A DNA stretch of 64,000 bases from Haloplanus salinarum. Its GTDB lineage: Archaea > Halobacteriota > Halobacteria > Halobacteriales > Haloferacaceae. Under the pieces are notes generated by a model that had not been told where the DNA came from, made no database searches, and worked only from the letters and a program-made list of their open reading frames with translations. Where the stretch lies: the NCBI RefSeq assembly GCF_024498175.1, contig NZ_CP101823.1:1302001-1366000 (forward strand), read 5' to 3'. The position numbers and the translations under genes are program-made. This document shows, one piece after another, positions 16,852 through 24,646 of this stretch (positions within the stretch are counted from its first letter, which is position 1; each line of letters starts with the position of its first letter).

Positions 16852-16879
16852 TTGGGGGATAATCGTTGTTATCCCCCAA
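16852..16879. repeat. Perfect 11-bp hairpin upstream of vapBC
   Basis: TTGGGGGATAA-TCGTTG-TTATCCCCCAA. It starts 38 bp past MITE A and ends 172 bp before vapB. It could be a further element end or a protein-binding site; its position is far for a vapBC operator. Confidence 0.5.
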
Positions 16880-17051
16880 ATGGTGACCTACTCCGAACCG
16901 CCCGGCTACGTGACGATCACTGACAGTGCTCGACTCTCCCGTCCAGTCGTCTACGAGAGATTTTGACGGATTCGGGAACTACCACTTCAGTCGGGGAAGA
17001 TAGGTAGCACGGAAGATATTTAGTAGTACAAATTCTAACTGTAATACAGAA

Positions 17052-17342
17052 ATGTCTAGTAATACTGACGAGGGGGAAGTCATCCGCGTGTCCAAGAAGG
17101 GACAGGCGACGATCCCGAAGGAGCTGCGGGAACGGTTCGGTATCGACACGCCAGGAAAGGTACTCATCCACGAAGAGGACGGAAAGATCGTGGTCGAACC
17201 CCTCCCCTCGGTCGAAGAGATGCAGGGCGTCCACGCTGGTCGCTACGAGAAGGGGAAAGTCCTCGAGCATCTCCGGGAGATGAACGACGAGGACAAGAAG
17301 CTCGAACGTGAGCGCGATGAGCGACCCGAGCGGCATCAATGA
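17052..17342 (+). CDS. vapB: AbrB/MazE-type antitoxin (VapB)
   Basis: A 96-residue protein with a swapped-hairpin AbrB domain at residues 8-50 (VIRVSKKGQATIPKELRERF then GIDTPGKVLIHEEDGKIVVE), which binds DNA. A charged C-terminal tail (EHLREMNDEDKKLERERDER) probably wraps the toxin. It overlaps vapC by 4 bases (ATGA), the normal antitoxin-toxin order. AT-rich DNA with ATATTTAG about 30 bp upstream is a plausible TATA region; antitoxin autoregulation is usual for the family. Confidence 0.88.
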   Translation: MSSNTDEGEVIRVSKKGQATIPKELRERFGIDTPGKVLIHEEDGKIVVEPLPSVEEMQGVHAGRYEKGKVLEHLREMNDEDKKLERERDERPERHQ

Positions 17343-17782
17343 CGGATTACGTGTTCGACACAGAGCCGCTCATCGCGTATTTTTACGACGAACCCGGCGC
17401 TGCGGACGTAACCGAGCGGCTTCAGGCAATCGAAATCGAAGAGGCGAGCGGCGCGATCTCCCACGCCACGGCTACCGAAGTGGTGTACAAAATCGCGCGT
17501 CTCGAAACAGGCGACCCGAACCAAACGCCGCCTGGCAACGACGAGTTCGACACCGGGGAGGGGGACCTGCGCATTCTCCGCGGCTATGGGGTGACGATCG
17601 AGACGCCTTCTTGGAGTACTGTCGCCCGGATCAAAGGTGCAGGAGGCATCTCACTCGGTGATTCGTACGCTGCCGCGCTGGCGCTCGAGGAGGAGGCAAC
17701 ACTTGTCGTTGGAGCGGATCCGGAGTTCGGCGATCTGTCTGAGGATATCGACTTGCATCGAATCCGTGAAGAATTCGTTTAA
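17339..17782 (+). CDS. vapC: PIN-domain ribonuclease toxin (VapC)
   Basis: A 147-residue PIN-domain protein. Acidic active-site residues are visible in order: Asp7 in YVFDTEPLI, Glu in ATATEVVYK, Asp in ISLGDSYAAALA, and Asp in LVVGADPEF. These coordinate the metal for RNA cleavage. Its start overlaps the vapB stop. VapC toxins typically cleave tRNA or rRNA when the antitoxin is lost, which stabilises plasmids and islands. Confidence 0.9.
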   Translation: MTDYVFDTEPLIAYFYDEPGAADVTERLQAIEIEEASGAISHATATEVVYKIARLETGDPNQTPPGNDEFDTGEGDLRILRGYGVTIETPSWSTVARIKGAGGISLGDSYAAALALEEEATLVVGADPEFGDLSEDIDLHRIREEFV

Positions 17783-17878
17783 CACACACTGGACACCGAT
17801 TTTCGTCGCCTCGTCCGGGCAATAACCGTGCATTCGCTGGACAGCTGAGAGATCCTTCGTCTTGATGTACAACTTGTA

Positions 17879-18200
17879 TCACACTTTCTTGAAGTGGTCG
17901 TAGACGCGTTCGGTCGTCTGGAGGCTCCGGTGTCTAAGCCGATTTCGGACATCGTAGAGTGTGTGTCCCGCCTCTTCGTGGAGCATCCGGTAGGCGACGC
18001 TGTGACGGAGCGCGTGGGGTGTCACACCATCTGCATCGCCTCGACGCCCGTCGGACCTTCCACGGCTGAACGCCGGCGGCCTCAGCGACCGCGTGGAGCA
18101 TATACCGAACGCCCTGCCCGGTAATCCGATCGGCCTTCCGGGATGAGAAGTAGGTACGCCGCGCCACTACCAGACACAACTCCTGCTGGAAACAAAAACC
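17879..18200 (-). pseudogene. Tyrosine recombinase (XerC/phage-integrase type), decayed C-terminal part
   Basis: On the minus strand, three pieces in different frames reconstruct an integrase C-terminus: KADRITGQGVRYMLHAVAEA, then GVTPHALRHSVAYRMLHEEA, then LYDVRNRLRHRSLQTTERVY followed by DHFKKV. HxxR, the second His (RHRS) and the nucleophile Tyr in ERVYDHF are recognisable. At least two frameshifts (near 18040 and 17955) and loss of the N-terminal domain make it non-functional. It suggests that an integrative element once occupied this region. Confidence 0.8.
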
Positions 18201-18234
18201 GCTAGAAGGGGGCCCTTCTAAGCGCTGTTCCTCG

Positions 18235-18414
18235 CTACAACCACGGTGCCGTCGATGGTTCGTCGACATCTTCGTCCTCGGGGACCGGGCGCTCATGCAG
18301 TTCGAGCGCCTCAGCGAGATTTGCGAGGGCCTTAGCCCGTGTTTTCCCTTGACTCGCAACACCCGTCTCCTCGTCGCGGGCGACGCACCACTCATCTTCG
18401 AGGGTAAGTGTCAC
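18235..18414 (-). CDS. Orphan HicB-like antitoxin
   Basis: From a GTG at 18414 the minus strand encodes 59 residues (MTLTLEDEWCVARDEETGVA then SQGKTRAKALANLAEALELH...). The core WCVARDEETGVASQGKTRAKAL closely parallels HicB at 2420-2704 (WVARDEDTGVTSQGQTREAAL). A TAG lies in frame just upstream, so GTG is the only reasonable start. No HicA gene lies on either side. It may be a remnant or a free antitoxin able to neutralise related toxins. Confidence 0.65.
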   Translation of the reverse strand: MTLTLEDEWCVARDEETGVASQGKTRAKALANLAEALELHERPVPEDEDVDEPSTAPWL

Positions 18415-18613
18415 GTTGCCAGCATCGTCGGGATCACGGGCCTAGCTCACACTACCCACATTGTGGTTACTGCTGATATGCCTTCGAGAGGGGAGTCAAA
18501 CGCCGTGCTTGGAACATAACTGGCCCGGCTATTGACCTCAAAAATCCAGCTGAAAGGACGGACCTCTGTGGTCAGAGACCATTCGCGAGACGGATTGAAC
18601 TACAATTAGACGC

Positions 18614-18675
18614 CTCTGTTGAAATCCTCTGCGGCTGAACGGCGTGCTGCATAGAGGGCGTGTATGCGGGGTTCG
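18614..18675 (+). repeat. Interspersed repeat, copy R3
   Basis: CTGTTGAAATCCTCTGCGGC...GGCGTGCTGCATAGAGGGCG then TGTATGCGG. The whole stretch aligns with R7 at 50643-50707, and the end aligns with R1/R2. It lies about 40 bp beyond the stop of the amidohydrolase gene. No gene is seen between 18415 and 18713. Confidence 0.55.
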
Positions 18676-18713
18676 CGCCGGAGGGGGATACGAGGATCGG
18701 ACCGTTTTGCCGT

Positions 18714-19739
18714 TCAGCAGATAACGCGCCGAATATCGAGCGCTGTCGCCCGTCGGACCACCGCATCGACCGGATCCGAAACGCTAGAGAGGTTGTCCGA
18801 ATCGCCGTCGAGCACCAGCAGCGCGGCGCGGCGGTCCGGCTCGATGACGCCACAGTCGAGGCCGACTGCGTCGGCTCCAGCGGCCGTCGCCATCCGAAGC
18901 ACCGTCCGCGAGGGGAGGTCGAACGTCTTCGCGGTGTACTCCATCTCGCGGAACATCGAAGGTCCGTTCAGCATCACGTTATCCGTCCCGAGCGCCACGT
19001 CGGTGTACTCGAGCAGCGTCTCGACCGGCGGTCGGCCGACCCCGAGGACGCGGTTCGCACGGGGGCAGACCGCGATTGGGACTCCCTGGTCTGCGACCCG
19101 TTCCAGGTGATCGACTTCGGCGTGGACCATGTGGATCAGCAGATCCGGGTTCAGATCCAGCGCTGGATGGATGTCGGTGGCGTCAGGCTCGCCGGCGTGA
19201 ATGGCGAACGGGACGCCACGCTCTCTCGCGGCCGTTCGCTGGTCGGTGAAATCGCCGTCGTTAGCCCCGCTAGCACCGAATCCGTCGGCTATATCCAGGA
19301 CCGCAGGGTTCTCGCTTCCGAAGACGAAGTCCTCGATGTCGAGGCCCTCGGCGGCCTCGCGTAGCGTCCGGGTACCTTCGACGCCGAACTCGCGGAAGTC
19401 GAGGAAGGCGGCCGTTCCAGTTCGTTCCATGAACCGGAGCGTGCGATGCATCGCCTCGACCAGCGTCTCGCGATCGGCCGCCGCCAACCGTCGGTGTTTC
19501 AGGCTGTCGGGCGGGGCCACCGCCTCTTCAAGGCCGAGTCCGACGGCTGCTTCTTTAGCGACCGAGTCCCCGATGTGGGTGTGCGCGTTTACGAACGCCG
19601 GCAGGATGATGCGGCTCGGGTCGCCGTCGCGCTCAGGTATCTCATCGACGGCCGTGATACGACCTCCCTCCACGACGACCCGGCCGTGGATCGGCTCGAA
19701 CGACTGCCCAGCGAGGACGATTCCCTCGATCTTCTCCAT
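18714..19739 (-). CDS. Amidohydrolase-superfamily metal-dependent hydrolase (cytosine-deaminase/chlorohydrolase-like)
   Basis: A 341-residue amidohydrolase. Metal ligands appear in order: His-x-His in LPAFVNAHTHIGD, His in FAIHAGEP, His in MVHAEVDHLE, and Asp in LGTDNVML. A small N-terminal beta domain (GIVLAGQSFEPIHGRVVVEG) and its C-terminal continuation flank the TIM barrel. This group includes deaminases acting on nucleobases and related amidines; the substrate cannot be read from sequence. It is monocistronic. The frame ends ...RRVIC. Confidence 0.85.
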   Translation of the reverse strand: MEKIEGIVLAGQSFEPIHGRVVVEGGRITAVDEIPERDGDPSRIILPAFVNAHTHIGDSVAKEAAVGLGLEEAVAPPDSLKHRRLAAADRETLVEAMHRTLRFMERTGTAAFLDFREFGVEGTRTLREAAEGLDIEDFVFGSENPAVLDIADGFGASGANDGDFTDQRTAARERGVPFAIHAGEPDATDIHPALDLNPDLLIHMVHAEVDHLERVADQGVPIAVCPRANRVLGVGRPPVETLLEYTDVALGTDNVMLNGPSMFREMEYTAKTFDLPSRTVLRMATAAGADAVGLDCGVIEPDRRAALLVLDGDSDNLSSVSDPVDAVVRRATALDIRRVIC

Positions 19740-19983
19740 GCTACAGAGAGACTGGCGAGGCTATATGTGTCTCGTGGTGGTCGTGGGGGACGATCAAACG
19801 TCAGCCGTCTAGGAACCGTTCCCGGTTTTCTGCCGACTGTATCCTCTACATCTTGTACGCCGCTTCTGACACGGAATGGAGCGATCAATACGATTGTGAC
19901 GGATCGAGGGGACAATCTCGACAGCGACGGCTTGTGCAAGAAATCACAGTATTCATCGGATATGGAACGTATAACTTCTCCTG

Positions 19984-20316
19984 ATGACCCACGTTTCGAC
20001 GAGCGACTTAGTCGACAAACTTGAACAGGAAAACACGAACTACTTGGAAGTACTGAGCAAGGACGCGCTGAGCGTCGAACTTGCGCAGTACCCCAATCCT
20101 GAGCCAAAGACGACCCACAAAACTGACGAACTCTACTTCATCATCTCCGGGTCGGGGATGGTCCACGTTGAAGATGAGCGGTATGCTGTCGACGAGGGTG
20201 ACGTGGTCTATGTGGAACAGGGAGCCGAACACGACTTTTTTGACATCGAAGATAAAATCACGGCCCTCGTCGTCTTTGCGAGTGCGGAAGACTCCGTCCT
20301 CGGCCAAGGGCTTTGA
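19984..20316 (+). CDS. Small cupin-domain protein
   Basis: A 110-residue single-domain cupin. Motif 1 is roughly KTTHKTDELYFIISGSGMVHVE and motif 2 is DEGDVVYVEQGAEHDFFDIE, with His and Glu residues fitting a metal site (THKTDE and EH). The function is unknown; small cupins can be dioxygenases, isomerases or ligand sensors. It has no operon partners. ATATGGAACGTATAACTTCT just upstream suggests a short or leaderless promoter arrangement. Confidence 0.85.
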   Translation: MTHVSTSDLVDKLEQENTNYLEVLSKDALSVELAQYPNPEPKTTHKTDELYFIISGSGMVHVEDERYAVDEGDVVYVEQGAEHDFFDIEDKITALVVFASAEDSVLGQGL

Positions 20317-20399
20317 AGAGCTAATCTGCTCCCGCGAACAACTGCCGAACTCAGCCTCTAAATTGGTCGCGTCGCTACTGATAGCGATCGGGGACCTTG

Positions 20400-20437
20400 G
20401 TCAGCTCATGAATACAGCGCGTGTATCTCGCACACCA
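20400..20437 (+). repeat. Interspersed repeat, copy R4
   Basis: ATGAATACAGCGCGTGTATC then TCGCACAC matches the right end of R2 (CAGCGCGTATCTCGCACAC). Only this end of the repeat is present. Confidence 0.5.
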
Positions 20438-20559
20438 GTTTTAGCAGCTTTGTCGGATTTCAGCAGAGCCACGAACACCCATTGATTCAGGGTTACGATT
20501 CTGTATATTCGTCCACGATGTTTTCAATAGGCTCACCAACCGGGGGATATGAGTAACGG

Positions 20560-20685
20560 CTGGTTGGCCCGGCCCGTAGTCTTCCTGTCTGACCGCGAGA
20601 GCGGACGGTTCACACCGAGAGAACCGGGGGACTGCAAACCCTAATATCCCAGCGCTTGGGAATCCAACCACTTCAGGGGTGGGAA
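20560..20685 (+). other. Possible IS605-type right end / guide-RNA-like remnant
   Basis: The stretch contains consecutive short stems (CCGC-GAGA-GCGG; CGGTTCNNNCCGAGAGAACCG-like) followed by GGGAATCCAACCACTTCAGG then GGTGGGAAGAGGTCA. The last part resembles the hairpin plus GAGGTCA tail at the right end of haloarchaeal TnpB elements. There is no tnpB frame nearby. I see no protein-coding gene between 20317 and 20739. Confidence 0.35.
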
Positions 20686-20739
20686 GAGGTCAATCCACAA
20701 AGATGAACATATTTACTATTCAAGCTAGAATAATCGGGT

Positions 20740-21213
20740 ATGTACCGTGTCCTGCTCCCGATCGATAAGAGCGAAGTGCGAGCACGCGCACAGGTTGAGG
20801 CCGTTTTCGATATCCCAGTGGCCGCCGGTGACATCGCCGTTGATATCGTCCATGTCCACGAGGAGACGCCGACAAGTGACGCCCAGTGGGCCGCCGGTGA
20901 GGGCTTCAGCGATACTTTCACCGAGGAGATGGCCGAGGAGCTTCGCAACGTCGATCGCATTCCCTCGGCGGTAGAAACCGCTGTCGATCTCCTCGAGGGG
21001 AGCGACATCACGTTCACCGTTCACGAGCGGAGTGGCGAGCCAGCCGTGGAAATCCTTGAGTTTGCGGAGGAGCGTGACAGCAACGTGATCGCCCTCGGCG
21101 TGAGCGGCCGATCACCGGTCGGCAAGGTGTTGTTTGGCAGCGTCGCGCAGGCAGTGATTTTGGCCAGTGATCGGCCGGTGACGCTGGTACCCAAGGACGC
21201 GTCGGAGTCGTAG
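20740..21213 (+). CDS. Universal stress protein (UspA family)
   Basis: A 157-residue UspA-fold protein. MYRVLLPIDKSE is the first strand, and GVSGRSPVGKVLFGSVAQAV matches the GxxG-x9-G(S/T) ATP-binding loop, so nucleotide binding is likely. IVHVHEE and RPVTLVPKD complete the fold. It is monocistronic, with AT-rich DNA (ATATTTACTATTCAAGCTAG) just upstream as a likely promoter. Confidence 0.9.
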   Translation: MYRVLLPIDKSEVRARAQVEAVFDIPVAAGDIAVDIVHVHEETPTSDAQWAAGEGFSDTFTEEMAEELRNVDRIPSAVETAVDLLEGSDITFTVHERSGEPAVEILEFAEERDSNVIALGVSGRSPVGKVLFGSVAQAVILASDRPVTLVPKDASES

Positions 21214-21349
21214 CAGGACCGCTCCGATCCGGAGACGAAACTTCGAGTATTAGACGCGAGCGTGCACGAAATCGACGGAGTGACGACTACGACCCGGAGC
21301 ACACACAGTCGGCGGTCTGGGTAACACAGTCGTGATACTGAGCCGAACG

Positions 21350-21428
21350 ATACGGTTTATAAATCAGTACCGGTGGTTCGCCAAGACGGTCCGGCGACCC
21401 ATCCGGAAACCGTTGTGATACTCCGTAT
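21350..21428. mobile_element. Palindromic MITE-like element, copy E (degenerate)
   Basis: A 79-bp element: ATACGGTTTATAAATCAGTA then CCGGTGGTTCGCC...GGTCCGGCGACCCATCCGG, ending ATACTCCGTAT. It aligns over its whole length with copy D (59538) and copy C (31641), with several mutations breaking the stem. Its right end coincides with the last base of the stop codon of the minus-strand acyltransferase gene. Confidence 0.75.
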
Positions 21429-22345
21429 TAGGAGTCGGGCATGTCGTCCGCGTCCGGTGGTGTGAGGTTCCGCTGGAACTCGTCGATCCGTTCGACGTCA
21501 TCCGAGAGCGTGTACTCGATGTGGCGCTCCTCACGGTCGTCTTCGAGAGTCCCGGGGTCGTCAGTAACGGATTCCCAGCCTGGTTTGACCTTGACGCTCT
21601 TTGCCGGCGTCCCGACGGCGACATGATGGTTTGGGACGTTACCGTGGACGACCGATTTGGCGCCGACCATGGCGTTGCGACCAACGCGAGAGCCAGCACC
21701 GATCATCGAGTCGGACGCAAGACGGGCGTCGTCCTCGATAACGGTACGGTAGATCGATACGTCGGTCTGGTCGACGATATCGTGGCCGTGACTGTGAATG
21801 GTCGCCCCTTCCGCGATAGAGACACGGTTGCCGACCTCGAGTTCCCCCCGGTCGTCGAGGAGGACATCTCCATGGACGACCGTCCTGTCCCCCATCTCGA
21901 TGTTGTGGCCGTAAGAGAACGTGATACCATGGAACAGCTGAAGATCCTCACCCGCTTCGGCGAACAGGTGGTTCGCGATCATCTGCCTAAATGGTATTCC
22001 GATAGCAAGGTCGCGGGCCAGCGGAGACACGTCGAATCCCTTCCAGAGCCACTGGAGGGGCTTGGATTTCTGGAACTGTTCGGCATCTGTTTCCGCCCAG
22101 TGGTCGGCCTTCACGGTCACGCGACGGGGGTCGTAGGCGTCGAGCCTGACCTGTTCGTCAGTCGAGATTTGGTTTCCCGACTGCCATCGGTCGTAGACCC
22201 CACCGTCACCGTGGAGTCGGGCGAGGACTTCCTGGACGACGGCTGCGGTATCCTCGTTCGAGGCGAGGCGTGTATCGACGCTCTCGACGAACTGATCGAT
22301 TCGTCCCTGAACCTCGGGAGAGAGTGAAACCCGTCGCTTGGTCAT
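21428..22345 (-). CDS. Left-handed beta-helix acyltransferase-like protein
   Basis: A 305-residue protein. Residues about 130-245 show hexapeptide-repeat features of LbH acyltransferases (GHNIEMGDRTVVHGDVLLDD, LEVGNRVSIAEGATIHSHGH, SMIGAGSRVGRNAMVGAKSV, VAVGTPAKSVKVKPG). This is the layout of maltose/galactoside O-acetyltransferase relatives. The N-terminal 60 residues (RRVSLSPEVQGRIDQFVESV) look like a separate helical, possibly ribbon-helix-helix-like, segment. The acceptor is unknown. It is divergent from the SLC13 permease and its TAA meets MITE E. Confidence 0.82.
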   Translation of the reverse strand: MTKRRVSLSPEVQGRIDQFVESVDTRLASNEDTAAVVQEVLARLHGDGGVYDRWQSGNQISTDEQVRLDAYDPRRVTVKADHWAETDAEQFQKSKPLQWLWKGFDVSPLARDLAIGIPFRQMIANHLFAEAGEDLQLFHGITFSYGHNIEMGDRTVVHGDVLLDDRGELEVGNRVSIAEGATIHSHGHDIVDQTDVSIYRTVIEDDARLASDSMIGAGSRVGRNAMVGAKSVVHGNVPNHHVAVGTPAKSVKVKPGWESVTDDPGTLEDDREERHIEYTLSDDVERIDEFQRNLTPPDADDMPDS

Positions 22346-22395
22346 ATCGTGTTACGTGTTAACAGGGTAAGATATACATTACGACGAGAAATTTT

Positions 22396-22419
22396 TATAC
22401 AATATATCCGTATTGTATA
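22396..22419. promoter_or_regulatory. Inverted repeat in the acyltransferase/permease divergent region
   Basis: TATACAATA-TATCCG-TATTGTATA, a perfect 9-bp inverted repeat. It lies 50 bp upstream of the acyltransferase start and about 110 bp upstream of the permease start, in AT-rich DNA that includes AATTTTTATA. It could be an operator or could overlap the TATA box of the acyltransferase gene. Confidence 0.45.
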
Positions 22420-22528
22420 GTTCATAATACTCATCGCCCGAAGTGGGACCACCTACCCGATAGGTTACCCAACAGAGCGGGTGACTCGTGGCACAAAAAT
22501 TAATTAGTCGTCGTTTGACGTAATCATC

Positions 22529-24295
22529 ATGAAAGATCAATCGCTTCTGGAACGGGTATGGGAGTACTGTTGGCAACTCGACCGCCACACTAGGAACGCT
22601 CTCCGGATGCGCCCGACCGCACTCCTCGACTATTCGGACCTGACGCCGGAGGAGCGGGAGTTGGCCGAGAGACTCGCCACCGACGGCGGTCGCGACGAGG
22701 GGGAACAGGCGGCCGGCGGCGAGGGTGGCGGGGGTAATGACGATGGTGATGACGGGTCGGCGTTCGATGTCGGCGGCCAGTACGGCCGCCGGCAGAAGAT
22801 CGGGTTGGTCCTGGGCCCGTTGTTGTTCGTGGCGATCATGCTCGTGCCGACCCCCGAGGGATTATCGACAGGCGGGCAAGCAGTCGCCGCGACCACGGCG
22901 TGGGTGGCAGTGTGGTGGATCGGCGAGGCGATCCCGATCCCGGCGACATCACTGTTGCCGATCGTGTTATTCCCGCTTACCGGAGCACTCGACGTGGACG
23001 CGGCTACCGCACCATACGCTAATGATCTGATTTTCCTGTTCATGGGTGGGTTCTTTATTGCGATGGCGATGCAGCGCTGGGATCTCCACCGGCGCATCGC
23101 GCTCCGGACGATCCGGGTGATCGGTACCGGCCCGGAGCGCATCATTCTCGGGTTCATGGTCGCGACGGCGTTCCTCTCGATGTGGGTCTCTAACACCGCG
23201 ACGACGATGATGATGACACCCATCGGGCTCGCCGTGATCCTCCAGACGAGCGATATTATCGACCGGACCGGCGGGGACGTCCCGACCGCACAAGGCGAAT
23301 TCAAGTTCGGTACAGCGTTGATGCTCTGTATCGGCTATTCGGCCTCTGTCGGTGGCGTCGGGACGATCATCGGGACGCCGCCGAACCTCGTGCTGGTCGG
23401 TGCGATCGACGAGACGTTCAATCAGACGATCACGTTCGCCCAGTGGATGCTCTATGGCGTCCCGATTGCTGCCCTCGGGGTCGGGATCATCTGGGTGTAC
23501 GTCACTCGGTTCATCATCCCTCCGGAGATGGACAGCCTCCCCGGGGGTATGGATGTCATCGACGAGGAACTCGACGCGCTCGGATCGATGACGCGCGAAG
23601 AGAAACTCGTTCTCGTTGTCTTCACCGGGACGGCGGCCGCGTGGATCTCACGATCGTTCGTCCTCCAACCCTTCATTCCCGGTATCGCCGACAGCATGAT
23701 CGCGATTGCCGCCGCGCTGGTGCTCTTTCTGATCCCCGCTCGCGAGGAGGACGGCTCCTTTACTTTCCTGCTCGACTGGGAGACCGCCGTCAATATCCCT
23801 TGGGGGATCATCCTCCTGTTCGGTGGCGGGCTCTCGATCGCCGCCGGGTTCCAGGAAACCGGCCTCGCCGAGTGGATCGGTGGCCAACTCGGCGGTCTTG
23901 AGGGTGTCTCGATCGTGCTAGTTATGTCCGTCGTCGTCCTATTGACTATATTTATGACCGAAGTCACGTCAAACACCGCGACGACCGCGATGTTGATGCC
24001 GATCATGGCGTCGCTGGCGGTCGGACTCTCGGTTCACCCGTACGGGATCATGATCGCCGCCGCGACCGCCGCCTCCTTTGCGTTCATGTTGCCCGTTGCG
24101 ACGCCTCCAAACGCCGTCGTCTTCGGCACGGGATACATTTCCATGCCACAGATGGCCAAAACCGGGTTCGGACTCAACATCATAGGGATCTTCCTCGTGA
24201 TCCTACTGGCAATGACGTGGCTCCCGTTGATCTGGGGGATCTCACTCACTGAAATCCCCCCGTGGGCCGGGATGGTGGCTCCCGTGGTGTTCTGA
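22529..24295 (+). CDS. SLC13/DASS-family anion:sodium symporter
   Basis: A 588-residue permease. The two DASS sodium-site motifs are visible as SNTATTMMMTPIG and SNTATTAMLMPIM, with GVGTIIGTPPNLVLVG between them and MLPVATPPNAVVFGTGY near the C-terminus. These proteins import dicarboxylates, citrate or sulfate with sodium. An unusual 90-residue soluble N-terminus includes a Gly/Asp-rich linker (EQAAGGEGGGGNDDGDDGSA). It is monocistronic and divergent from the acyltransferase gene. The substrate cannot be set from sequence. Confidence 0.9.
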   Translation: MKDQSLLERVWEYCWQLDRHTRNALRMRPTALLDYSDLTPEERELAERLATDGGRDEGEQAAGGEGGGGNDDGDDGSAFDVGGQYGRRQKIGLVLGPLLFVAIMLVPTPEGLSTGGQAVAATTAWVAVWWIGEAIPIPATSLLPIVLFPLTGALDVDAATAPYANDLIFLFMGGFFIAMAMQRWDLHRRIALRTIRVIGTGPERIILGFMVATAFLSMWVSNTATTMMMTPIGLAVILQTSDIIDRTGGDVPTAQGEFKFGTALMLCIGYSASVGGVGTIIGTPPNLVLVGAIDETFNQTITFAQWMLYGVPIAALGVGIIWVYVTRFIIPPEMDSLPGGMDVIDEELDALGSMTREEKLVLVVFTGTAAAWISRSFVLQPFIPGIADSMIAIAAALVLFLIPAREEDGSFTFLLDWETAVNIPWGIILLFGGGLSIAAGFQETGLAEWIGGQLGGLEGVSIVLVMSVVVLLTIFMTEVTSNTATTAMLMPIMASLAVGLSVHPYGIMIAAATAASFAFMLPVATPPNAVVFGTGYISMPQMAKTGFGLNIIGIFLVILLAMTWLPLIWGISLTEIPPWAGMVAPVVF

Positions 24296-24402
24296 CCGGG
24301 TGCTCGGACTTTCTCACCTCGTATCACGTGACCGCTGTCGTCGATTGATCCACGGGCGACTCGGCGCGGACGACCCCGAGCAGTAACACCCCTGCAATTG
24401 AG

Positions 24403-24627
<225 letters not shown>

Positions 24628-24646
24628 CTAGGTAGCGAGGCGGATT

